Positions 1 to 6,128 are shown, counted from the stretch's first letter. The stretch is DNA of 6,128 nucleotides from Verrucomicrobiota bacterium (GCA_023429545.1 JAEYUU010000185.1:1-6128), one strand, 5' to 3'. Translations and numbers: made by a program. Notes: generated from the sequence alone by a model not told the origin.

Positions 1-1
1 G

Positions 2-868
2 CATTACCTTGACATGCTGGAAGCCTGGGGCGGACCGTTCGTGGTTTCCTTCCACGGGGTGGATGTCTCCAAGTTTCTCGACAGGGAAGAATATGTCACC
101 AAGCTGAAGACCGTCTTCCGCAAAGCCAGTCTCGTCATGGCTCGCAGCCAGTCACTGCTGGATCGGCTGGAGGAGCTGGGTTGTCCCGCGGACAAGCTGC
201 GCATGAACCACACGCCCATCCCGCTGGAGCATCTTCACGCGGAGGTGCGGCAGCCACCATCAGATGGACAGTGGCGGCTCGTACAGGCGTGTCGCTTGAT
301 TCAAAAGAAGGGCATCCTCACCACGCTGAAAGCGCTCGCCGTGGTGAAGGAGACATACCCGCACGTGCGCTATGTGCTGTGCGGCGAGGGTCCGCTGAAG
401 CCGAAGATTGAGGAGTCCGTGCGGAAGCTCGGTCTCGAGGACAATGTGGAAATGCTTGGCTGGCTCGATCAGCAGCAACTCTTGGAGCAGTACCGCATCG
501 CCCACATGTTTCTCCATCCGAGTCAGAAAACCAAGGAGGAGGACCAGGAGGGCATTCCGAATTCCATGCTGGAAGCCATGGCCACGGGCCTGCCAGTGGT
601 AGCCACGATGCACGGCGGCATTCCTGAAGCGGTGCACTCTGGAGAAGACGGCCTGCTCGTGCCAGAAAAGAGTCCGCAGGAGCTTGCCGAAGCCATGCTG
701 AAGCTCATGGGCGACGCAACTGAGCTGGCCCGCCTGTCACGCAACGCCGCCGCCTCCGTGCGCGCCAATTTCGGAGCCGAAGCCCAGGTGGCTGCGATGG
801 AGGATGTGTACCTCTCTGCCATCTGCCTGCATGCCACGCATGGCAAGACCTCCGTGTGCTGCCCATGA
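2..868 (+). CDS. Family 4 glycosyltransferase, 5'-truncated by the window edge
   Basis: This retaining, GT-B-fold glycosyltransferase of family GT4 would transfer a sugar from a nucleotide donor, probably at the cytoplasmic face during exopolysaccharide, capsule or lipopolysaccharide assembly. The frame is open from base 2, so the start and roughly the first 100 residues of a typical 380-400-residue enzyme are missing. The ATG at 14 is internal. Of 288 visible residues, VVSFHGVDVS near residues 14-23 is a typical end-of-N-domain strand and loop. LVQACRLIQKKG (about 93-104) opens the C-terminal Rossmann domain, followed by YVLCGEGPL. The donor-site E-x7-E motif is intact in QEGIPNSMLEAMATGLPVVA, with the glutamates encoded at 548-550 and 572-574, then GGIPEAV and EDGLLV. 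The closest named style I recall is the WcaL/AmsK-like GT4 group, but sugar and acceptor cannot be read. The last residues, including VCCP, look non-conserved. The TGA stop lies inside the first ATGAAC unit, overlapping the next gene. Confidence 0.93.
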   Translation, partial: HYLDMLEAWGGPFVVSFHGVDVSKFLDREEYVTKLKTVFRKASLVMARSQSLLDRLEELGCPADKLRMNHTPIPLEHLHAEVRQPPSDGQWRLVQACRLIQKKGILTTLKALAVVKETYPHVRYVLCGEGPLKPKIEESVRKLGLEDNVEMLGWLDQQQLLEQYRIAHMFLHPSQKTKEEDQEGIPNSMLEAMATGLPVVATMHGGIPEAVHSGEDGLLVPEKSPQELAEAMLKLMGDATELARLSRNAAASVRANFGAEAQVAAMEDVYLSAICLHATHGKTSVCCP

Positions 869-900
869 ACATGAACATGAACATGAACATGAACATGAAC
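865..900 (+). repeat. Six perfect tandem ATGAAC hexanucleotides at a start codon
   Basis: Six uninterrupted ATGAAC copies (36 bases) encode (Met-Asn)6 at the N-terminus of the rhodanese protein. The first unit also supplies the TGA stop of the upstream glycosyltransferase. Each unit offers an in-frame ATG. Because the unit is two codons long, gain or loss of copies changes the leader length and number of possible starts without shifting the frame. The next base triplets (GTAAGG) break the pattern. Confidence 0.97.
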
Positions 901-1362
901 GTAAGGCGCACACGTTTGCTTCTGCTGCCTGTCACGGCCGCCGCGTTGCTGCAGGGTTCCCTCGCCACCCCTGCCAATGCCGCTGATACCGACAAGAAGC
1001 TGCCACCCCCCGTGGTTCTGCCCGCGGTGGCGAGGGAAATCCCTGTCGCGGAAGCCGCGCCTCTGGTGGAAACCAATAGTGTGAGCATCCTCGACATCCG
1101 CACAGCTCCGGAGGTGAAGGAGCAGGGACGCATCGCCGGCTCGAAGCATCTCGACTTTCTCCGCGAGGACTTTGCCACCGCCATGAAGGATCAAGTAAAG
1201 CTCGACCCCGCAAGACCCGTTCTGGTCTATTGCGCGCTTGGTGGCCGCGCCAGGCATGCCGCCCAGCGACTGGCAACTCTTGGCTTCAAGGAAGTGCTAA
1301 TCCTCAAGGACGGGTACAATGCATGGAAGAAGGCAGGCCTGCCGGTGGAATTGGTGAAGTGA
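865..1362 (+). CDS. Exported single-domain rhodanese-like protein
   Basis: This is a small sulfurtransferase-type protein of the rhodanese family, which moves sulfane sulfur through a cysteine persulfide. From the ATG at 865 it has 165 residues. A run of six Met-Asn pairs is followed by VRRTR, a hydrophobic stretch (LLLLPVTAAALLQG) and an ANA-ADT cleavage site near residue 39, so it reads as a Sec signal peptide and the mature protein should be periplasmic. The rhodanese domain covers about residues 60-165: VSILDIRTAPEV, then GRIAGSKHLDF, then VLVYCALGGRAR with the catalytic Cys123 (codon 1231-1233) in a six-residue CALGGR loop, then a DGYNAWKKAGLPV tail. All expected active-site elements are present. 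The start is ambiguous: GTG at 856 and six ATGs at 865-897 are in frame. The last (895) gives a compact signal peptide, MNVRRTR. No Shine-Dalgarno is seen, so coupling to the upstream glycosyltransferase by the ATGA overlap is likely. The sulfur acceptor and any link to glycan synthesis are unknown. Confidence 0.9.
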   Translation: MNMNMNMNMNMNVRRTRLLLLPVTAAALLQGSLATPANAADTDKKLPPPVVLPAVAREIPVAEAAPLVETNSVSILDIRTAPEVKEQGRIAGSKHLDFLREDFATAMKDQVKLDPARPVLVYCALGGRARHAAQRLATLGFKEVLILKDGYNAWKKAGLPVELVK

Positions 1363-2011
1363 GGCGAGGCAAATGAGGTGCTCAACACCACAACGGCACG
1401 CATCTCGTGATCACATTCATGTCCCTTTCGGCGGCATGATGGATCGACGGTGCAGCAAGAAGCTGGCGTGGGCACGCTCCTTCTGATTGATATGCATGCG
1501 CGAACTCTGGGCCACGTGCTCATCGTGCTGCTGATCCGTGCGATGCCGCTCATGCGGTGGAAGCTGGTTTCATCCTGCCGTTCTCTCGTAGTGTGCCGCT
1601 TCGCCAGTTCGTCGAGGATGACTTTCGTTGCCGCCTCAAGCTGAGCCTTCTCTTCAGCGGCCAAGTGAAAGAGTGGCATTAAGCCAGACAGACGAACCAG
1701 ATGCTCCATGTCCCTCTGTCAAAGCGGCTTCTCGTGAAGCTGAATTTGGAAATCCTGCCACATCATACACTGCTGTAAGGAGGCGAAGTTCACCGGTGCA
1801 TCATCACGCAAGGGCTTCCATGTTCCTCAGGAGGGTCCACGAGCAGCGAGCGATAAACTTCCTGGAACGCATACGTCTCCCGTAGGGCATGGGGCTGCGT
1901 GATGCTTCAAATAGCCATGGAGCAGCCATAAGGATGTTTCACGTGCATACTTGACGCACTATTCCGTCCATTTCAAAATAGCGTTCGCGAATTCCTTCCC
2001 ATGCAGTATGT
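1363..2011. other. Gene-poor gap with possible decayed minus-strand coding remnants
   Basis: No intact gene is convincing in these bases, and the right-hand part (about 1910-2000) is visibly richer in A/T than the flanking genes. Minus-strand translation gives protein-like pieces in two frames. One (1906 down to 1793) includes LRETYAFQEVYRSLLVDPP and ends at a stop at 1792-1790. The other includes NFASLQQCMMWQDFQIQLHE, hits a stop at 1721-1719, then reopens at an ATG (1709-1707) with AAEEKAQLEAATKVILDELA. This could be a broken gene of about 120 residues or more, or chance open frames in GC-rich DNA. I recognise no family. A + strand frame starting at GTG 1450, with a hydrophobic LGHVLIVLLIRAM stretch, lacks a ribosome binding site and is codon-aligned opposite another minus frame, so I do not call it. 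No strong terminator follows the rhodanese gene; the best hairpin has a 4-bp stem (GGTG/CACC). Confidence 0.5.
1951..1979 (+). promoter_or_regulatory. Candidate sigma70-type promoter for the GT4-barrel / GH130 unit
   Basis: TTGACG at 1951-1956 matches the -35 consensus at five of six positions. It is followed by a 17-base spacer and CAAAAT at 1974-1979, which matches the -10 consensus at four of six, within a locally A/T-rich stretch. The predicted start of transcription near 1986 falls on the 8-base palindrome TTCGCGAA (1984-1991), which could be an operator or chance. The implied 5' leader is about 60 bases if translation begins at 2045. This is inferred from spacing and sequence only. Confidence 0.45.
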
Positions 2012-2034
2012 ATGCAAGATGAGGCACGGATTTT

Positions 2035-2039
2035 GGAGG
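2035..2039 (+). promoter_or_regulatory. Shine-Dalgarno GGAGG that favours a TTG start at 2045
   Basis: GGAGG lies five bases before an in-frame TTG at 2045-2047. The alternative ATG at 2012 has no purine-rich motif in front of it, and the downstream ATG at 2066 is 26 bases from this motif, which is too far. The recognisable glycosyltransferase sequence (RIAFLGCYEP) starts just after 2066, so none of the three choices cuts the domain. The spacing makes TTG 2045 the best-supported start. Confidence 0.6.
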
Positions 2040-2044
2040 TTCTA

Positions 2045-4330
2045 TTGAGCGACGCCACCGCCCGGATGCAACGCATCGCGTTTCTAGGCTGCTATGAGCC
2101 CAGACAGTGTGGGATTGCCACCTTCACACATGATCTTTGCGAAGCCGTGGATGCGGTCACCCCTGCTCAGACTATTGCGCTGGCGGTAAATGACAATGCG
2201 GAGGGCTACAAGTATCCGCCGAGGGTTTGCTTTGAACTGCAGGAGAGGAATCTGGAATCCTACCGGCACGCCGCGGACTACCTGAACTTCAACAATGTGG
2301 ATGTGCTCAGCGTGCAGCATGAGTTCGGCATCTTCGGCGGGAACGCTGGGAGCCATCTCTTCGCGCTGCTGAAGGAGGTTCGCATGCCGGTGGTGACCAC
2401 GCTGCATACTGTGTTGCTGAATCCGGATGCCGCGCACCAGAAAGTGATGGAGGAACTGGCGCGCCGAAGCGACCGGCTGGTGGTGATGGCGCAAAGGGGT
2501 GCTGAGATCCTGCGCGATGTGTACGCGGTGTCGGATGCGAAAATTGACGTCATCGCCCATGGCATTCCGGACATTCCCTTCACGGACTCCAATCTTTCCA
2601 AGGCACAGTTCGGTGTGGAAGGACGGCCGGTGCTCCTCACCTTTGGTTTGCTGGGCCCGGGGAAAGGGATCGAGTACGCCATCCGCGCGCTGCCGGCCAT
2701 CGTGAGCCAGCATCCGGACGTGGTGTATCTGGTGCTGGGTGCAACCCATCCGCATCTGGTGGCACGGGAAGGCGAGCAGTACCGCATGGGACTGGAACGC
2801 CTGGCGGAGGAACTCGGCGTGAAATCGCATGTGATCTTTTACAACCGCTTTGTATCGCTCGAGGATCTCACCGAATTCATTTCAGCGGCAGATGTATATG
2901 TGACGCCCTACCTCAATGAGGCTCAGATCACCTCCGGCACTCTTGCGTATGTCTTTGGCGCGGGAAAGGCTGTGGTATCCACGCCATACTGGCACGCCAC
3001 GGAACTTCTGGCAGATGGCAGAGGCACGCTGGTGCCCTTCCGCGATCCGCAGAGCATCGCGGTCGCGGTATGCAAGTACCTGGAATCACCGGACCTGATG
3101 GAGGCCACGCGGAAGGAAGCGTACCGCCTGGGTCGCGAAATGGTGTGGCCAGCAGTGGCGCGACGCTATGTGGAGAGCTTCCAGCGCGCGCGCTCGGATC
3201 GCAGGGTGCATTCCCGCACCGCCTTCGCTGGTTGGACGCTCGCCAGCCGCCCGTACAAGCTGCCGGACGTGCGGCTCGATCACATCGTGCGCCTGAGTGA
3301 TGACACCGGCATCTTCCAGCATGCGCTGTACAATGTTCCCGACTTTCATAACGGGTACTGCACGGATGACAACGCCAGGGCCTTTATTCTCTGCAACCTC
3401 CTGGTTGATCATATTGGCAAACCCAGCCGGAAGGAACTGGACTTGCTCACCACACGTTACCTCGCCTTCCTCACCGCCGCGCTGAACCGCGACACGGGAA
3501 GGTTCCGCAACTTCATGAGCCACGGCAGGCAGTGGCTGGATGAAATTGGCAGTGAGGACAGCCACGGCAGGGCGCTGTGGGCTCTGGGAAATGGCACGGC
3601 CAGATGCCGAGACCTGAAACACCGGCGGCTGTGCGCGAAACTTTTTTTGGAGGGGCTTCCTGCAGTGGAAGCCTTCACCTCACCGCGCGCCTGGGCCTTC
3701 ACCCTGCTGGGAATTCATGAATTCCTGCGTGAAGTGCTGGAGCTCGAAGAGGTGAAGACGATGCGTGCCCTGCTCACCCAGCGCATCATGGAACTGTGGC
3801 TCGCCAGTTCGTCCGCGAACTGGCTATGGTTCGAACCCAGTGTGACGTATGACAATGCACGCCTCTGCCAGGCGCTGATTCTCAGCGGACGCGATACGCC
3901 AAATCCCGAGGCCTTGGAGGTCGGCCTGCTTTCGCTTCGCTGGCTCATCTCCCTCCAGCGCACGCAGGCGGGCAACTTCCGCCCGATCGGCAGCAATGGA
4001 TTCTACGTGAAGGACGGTTCCCGGGCCGACTTCGACCAGCAACCGGTGGAGGCGCAGGCAATGGTTTCGGCATGCCTGGAGGCATTCCGCGCCACGGAAG
4101 ATGATTCCTGGCTCGCCGCCGCACGCCGCACCTTCGAGTGGTTCCTCGGACGCAATGATCTCAATGTGTCTCTCTATGACCCGGCCACCGGTGGCTGCGG
4201 AGATGGCCTGCATCCTGACCGTGTGAATGAAAACCAGGGTGCTGAGTCCACTCTCGCCTTCCACCTTGCCCTTGCCGAATTGAATGATGCCGAGCTTCTG
4301 CTGGCCCATCCGCTGTCTTCCTCCTCATGA
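2045..4330 (+). CDS. GT4 glycosyltransferase fused to a C-terminal helical, alpha/alpha-barrel-like domain
   Basis: This 761-residue cytoplasmic protein (772 if started at ATG 2012) has two parts. Residues about 8-385 form a GT-B glycosyltransferase of family GT4: FLGCYEPRQCGIATF (13-27), QHEFGIFGG (91-99), VTTLHTVL (117-124), IAHGIPD (170-176), LLTFGLLGPGKGIEYAI (197-213) and ADVYVTPYLNEAQITSGTLA (282-301). In the donor-site E-x7-E position the first Glu is present (NEAQ) but the second is replaced by Leu. Residues about 390-750 are predicted helical with spaced acidic and aromatic motifs: TDDNARA (440-446), EDSHGRALWALG (504-515), WFEPSVTYDNARLCQALI (595-612), FDQQPVEAQAMV (663-674) and NENQGAESTLAFHLAL (728-743). 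This resembles six-hairpin alpha/alpha-barrel glycosidase or epimerase folds, but I cannot assign an activity. There is no signal peptide or membrane segment. It probably makes or edits a glycan with the GH130 enzyme whose start overlaps its stop. Confidence 0.92.
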   Translation: MSDATARMQRIAFLGCYEPRQCGIATFTHDLCEAVDAVTPAQTIALAVNDNAEGYKYPPRVCFELQERNLESYRHAADYLNFNNVDVLSVQHEFGIFGGNAGSHLFALLKEVRMPVVTTLHTVLLNPDAAHQKVMEELARRSDRLVVMAQRGAEILRDVYAVSDAKIDVIAHGIPDIPFTDSNLSKAQFGVEGRPVLLTFGLLGPGKGIEYAIRALPAIVSQHPDVVYLVLGATHPHLVAREGEQYRMGLERLAEELGVKSHVIFYNRFVSLEDLTEFISAADVYVTPYLNEAQITSGTLAYVFGAGKAVVSTPYWHATELLADGRGTLVPFRDPQSIAVAVCKYLESPDLMEATRKEAYRLGREMVWPAVARRYVESFQRARSDRRVHSRTAFAGWTLASRPYKLPDVRLDHIVRLSDDTGIFQHALYNVPDFHNGYCTDDNARAFILCNLLVDHIGKPSRKELDLLTTRYLAFLTAALNRDTGRFRNFMSHGRQWLDEIGSEDSHGRALWALGNGTARCRDLKHRRLCAKLFLEGLPAVEAFTSPRAWAFTLLGIHEFLREVLELEEVKTMRALLTQRIMELWLASSSANWLWFEPSVTYDNARLCQALILSGRDTPNPEALEVGLLSLRWLISLQRTQAGNFRPIGSNGFYVKDGSRADFDQQPVEAQAMVSACLEAFRATEDDSWLAAARRTFEWFLGRNDLNVSLYDPATGGCGDGLHPDRVNENQGAESTLAFHLALAELNDAELLLAHPLSSSS

Positions 4331-5793
4331 GCCGCATCCCCTTACGTCGTCACGCGATCACGCTTCATCCTGCAAGTGCTCGGGTGATCGTCCGTCCCTT
4401 CATTCCCGCAAATGCCAGCCGCATCGCCACCGTCATCGGTCGGGCGCTCGCCTTTACGGAGGAGGAGGTGCAGAAGGAACTGCAGAGCATGCATGAGGAG
4501 TTCGACTCCCGGCATCTGGACATCGACTCGGTGCTCCGCCAGCACTATGCGAAAGTGGAGTCCCATGTCTTCACGCAGCGCCCACTCTCACTGCAAAGGC
4601 AGATGCTCATTGGGGCACTCTTCTCCGGTGAATACGCGCTGGAGTCCGCAGCCCTCTTCAACCCTTCCATCGTGCCTCACCCGGATCAGAGTGACATGCC
4701 CGCAGGCGCGTTGCGCTTTGTCATGAGCTTGCGTGCCACGGGCGAGGGACACATTTCCTCCATTGAATTCCGGCTGGGATCCATCTCGGCGGAAGGACAT
4801 ATCACCATTGCTCCGGTCTCGCCGTATGTCACGGTCCCTGAGGTGGTGCCCAATCCTACCTACCAGAAGAAGCGTTTCGTCATCAAGCTGCACGAGATGG
4901 GGTTCGAGAATGAATGCTCCGCCAGCGTGCTGGCGGGCGTGGGCGAACATTTCACCCGCAGCGAACTGGCCACGCGCGTGGCGACCGTGCGCCGCGAAAC
5001 CCTGCCGCTCAGCCACGACAACAGGCGCTCGCTGGAGTGCATCCAGTGGCTCGCCGATTCCAATTACGAGCTGCGTTTCTCCCCGAAGCTCGCCCTCAGT
5101 GAGCGCATCATCTTTCCCGTCTCCGCCAACGAGAGCAACGGCATCGAAGACGCGCGCTTCGTCCGCTTCGTGGAAGACGATGGCTCGGTAATCTACTACG
5201 CAACCTACACCGCGTACAATGGCCGCGCCATTCTACCCCAGTTCATCGAGACCGAGGACTTTCTGCATTTCCGCGTGCTCACCCTCAATGGCAGCGCCGT
5301 GCAGAACAAAGGGATGGCCCTTTTTCCCCGTCGCATCCAGGGACGCTATGCCATGCTCTCGAGACAGGATGATGAGAATCTTTTCATCATGTTCTCGGAC
5401 AACGTCCACTACTGGAATGACCCGCAAATCCTGCTGCGCCCAGCCGAAGCCTGGGAATCCGTGAAGGTGGGCAATTGCGGCTCACCCATTGAAACGGATG
5501 CCGGGTGGCTCGTCATCACGCACGGAGTCGGGGCCATGCGGAAGTATTGCATTGGCGTGGCGCTCCTGGATCTGGAAGATCCCACCAAGGTCATCGGCCG
5601 GCTTCATCGGCCCTTGCTCTCGCCCGAGGGAAATGAGCGCGAAGGTTATGTGCCAAACGTCGTGTACAGTTGCGGCTCGCTAGTGCACGGAGAAGATCTC
5701 ATACTACCATACGCCATGAGTGATCAGGCCACAGCCATCGCTTCGATCAAGCTGCGGGACATCCTCGCGGAGTTGATGCCGGGCGGAAAGTGA
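4327..5793 (+). CDS. GH130-type glycosidase / glycoside phosphorylase (PH1107-related), long form
   Basis: This 488-residue protein has the five-bladed beta-propeller signature of family GH130, whose characterised members phosphorolyse beta-1,4- or beta-1,2-mannosides or hydrolyse beta-1,2-mannosides. Visible motifs are FNPSIV (111-116), LRATGEGHISSIEFR (135-149), GIEDARFVR (272-280), YTAYNG (294-299), KGMALFP (328-334), NCGSPIETDAGWLVITHG (383-400), GYVPNVVYSCG (440-450) and PYAMSD (461-466). The Asp in EDAR aligns by motif with the proposed general acid. Compact GH130 enzymes have about 320-390 residues. This one has an extra helical N-terminal segment of about 100 residues (EEEVQKELQSMHEEFDSRHL), as I recall for the group found beside GT4 proteins. 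There is no signal peptide, so it should be cytoplasmic, which suits phosphate-dependent cleavage. I cannot confirm the phosphate-binding residues by eye, so phosphorylase versus hydrolase stays open. The ATG overlaps the upstream TGA and lacks a Shine-Dalgarno, implying translational coupling. Confidence 0.92.
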   Translation: MSRIPLRRHAITLHPASARVIVRPFIPANASRIATVIGRALAFTEEEVQKELQSMHEEFDSRHLDIDSVLRQHYAKVESHVFTQRPLSLQRQMLIGALFSGEYALESAALFNPSIVPHPDQSDMPAGALRFVMSLRATGEGHISSIEFRLGSISAEGHITIAPVSPYVTVPEVVPNPTYQKKRFVIKLHEMGFENECSASVLAGVGEHFTRSELATRVATVRRETLPLSHDNRRSLECIQWLADSNYELRFSPKLALSERIIFPVSANESNGIEDARFVRFVEDDGSVIYYATYTAYNGRAILPQFIETEDFLHFRVLTLNGSAVQNKGMALFPRRIQGRYAMLSRQDDENLFIMFSDNVHYWNDPQILLRPAEAWESVKVGNCGSPIETDAGWLVITHGVGAMRKYCIGVALLDLEDPTKVIGRLHRPLLSPEGNEREGYVPNVVYSCGSLVHGEDLILPYAMSDQATAIASIKLRDILAELMPGGK

Positions 5794-5805
5794 ACTGACC
5801 CAACT

Positions 5806-5820
5806 CGCCTCTCCAAGGCG
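5806..5820 (+). terminator. Weak hairpin after the GH130 gene
   Basis: CGCCT (5806-5810) and AGGCG (5816-5820) can form a perfect 5-bp stem with a 5-base loop, 12 bases after the GH130 stop. No T-run follows (TCTACAAAACG), so it is at best a weak or factor-assisted terminator, and it could be chance. Confidence 0.2.
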
Positions 5821-6021
5821 TCTACAAAACGAAAGACTCAGCGGTGCGCCAGAGACGCATTGATCGACTCGTGTGGACGGAGCCCATCTCTTGGATCACC
5901 CCGAAAACGACTGCGTGGGGTGGACTACCCCTCCCACCTTTGAAGGTGACGCAACTCGCAGCGAGGTAGTCGCCGCCCAATTCTGTAGCGCCGTCTAGGC
6001 CGGATGTTGCATCAAGGTATG

Positions 6022-6082
6022 GCAAGTTGGAAGCAAGGTGCCGAGAGGGCGCAAGTTGGTGGCAGTTCCCGCCCAGCTTGCG
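6022..6082 (+). repeat. Direct repeat pair sharing one complementary 3' arm
   Basis: GCAAGTTGG occurs at 6022-6030 and again at 6051-6059. The second copy, with the C at 6050, pairs with CCAGCTTGCG at 6073-6082 to form a 10-bp stem with one G-T wobble and a 13-base loop. The first copy could pair with 6073-6081 equally well over nine bases, so the two stems would exclude each other. No T-run follows. The role is unknown. Confidence 0.55.
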
Positions 6083-6128
6083 ATGGACCTTCCGGGTGAA
6101 AAAGACCATCGAGCAGCTCCTCCCTGAG

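Larger units (their letters stand above)
5794..6128. other. Right-hand non-coding stretch rich in short inverted repeats
   Basis: No gene is convincing here. A 95-codon minus-strand frame (6109-5822) has no recognisable domain or ribosome binding site. A + strand frame is open from 5970 to the window end and contains a GTG at 6096 reading MKKTIEQLLPE, which could be the start of a gene beyond the edge, though no Shine-Dalgarno precedes it. Hairpin-capable pairs include TGCG/CGCA near 5850, GGGGT/ACCCC (5917-5921 with 5927-5931), CACCTT/AAGGTG (5935-5940 with 5943-5948) and a longer stem at 6050-6082. Such density would suit an intergenic repeat, a structured leader or a mobile-element edge, but nothing decides between them. 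Confidence 0.4.

Noticed and set aside
865..900. ATGAAC array as a CRISPR or iteron-type repeat
   Set aside because: Units are 6 bases with no spacers and lie inside a coding sequence, so it is a microsatellite.
804..986. Plus-strand frame with a His-Glu repeat
   Set aside because: This is the ATGAAC repeat read in another frame, overlapping the rhodanese signal peptide. No ribosome binding site.
523..1257. Long minus-strand open frame of 244 codons across the GT4 and rhodanese genes
   Set aside because: It lies opposite two well-supported genes. Its Val-His run is only the complement of the ATGAAC repeat, and no domain is recognisable.
1450..1644. Small + strand frame with one possible membrane segment
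   Set aside because: GTG start without a ribosome binding site. The hydrophobic run is what the complement of a charged minus-strand frame gives, and the C-terminal part is Ser-rich and low in structure.
1628..1885. Plus-strand 85-codon frame in the gap
   Set aside because: No ribosome binding site, no recognisable family, and a composition rich in Arg, Ser and Pro typical of chance frames in GC-rich DNA.
2084..2830. Minus-strand open frame of 248 codons inside the GT4-barrel gene
   Set aside because: It is a shadow of strong + strand coding sequence with clear GT4 motifs and shows no motif of its own.
5822..6109. Minus-strand 95-codon frame at the right end
   Set aside because: No recognisable domain. 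It spans the inverted-repeat cluster and has no Shine-Dalgarno, so it may be only an open frame across a repeat.

Overview
The window is GC-rich, tightly packed bacterial DNA read almost entirely on the + strand. It holds four protein genes, in two overlapping pairs separated by a gene-poor gap of about 650 bases. The organism cannot be named from the sequence. High G/C at third codon positions, a Sec-exported rhodanese, sparse Shine-Dalgarno motifs and a GT4-barrel / GH130 pair would fit a Gram-negative environmental bacterium. Verrucomicrobiota or Planctomycetota are plausible, but this is a guess.

Region 1 (1-1362): the 3' part of a family 4 glycosyltransferase, whose N-terminus lies off the left edge, overlaps by ATGA a small secreted rhodanese-domain protein. 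The rhodanese start lies inside six perfect ATGAAC repeats, giving six consecutive in-frame ATG codons. Region 2 (1363-2011): no intact gene is visible. Its right end carries a reasonable sigma70-type promoter. Its middle holds minus-strand, protein-like fragments interrupted by stops and a frame change, possibly a decayed gene.

Region 3 (2045-5793): a two-gene unit. The first gene encodes a roughly 760-residue fusion of a GT4 glycosyltransferase with a C-terminal all-helical domain that looks like an alpha/alpha barrel. Its stop overlaps by ATGA the start of a 488-residue GH130-type glycosidase/phosphorylase. Overlap and pairing suggest the two act on the same glycan. GH130 enzymes characterised so far act on beta-mannosides, by phosphorolysis or hydrolysis. 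The likely theme is synthesis and turnover of a mannose-containing oligo- or polysaccharide, but substrate and direction are not readable here. Region 4 (5794-6128): no convincing gene, but several short inverted repeats. These include a 10-bp stem whose 3' arm could pair with either of two direct repeats, just before the window ends.

The strongest leads are the fused transferase-barrel protein with its GH130 partner, and the hexanucleotide start-codon array. Neither is proven to be a new system.
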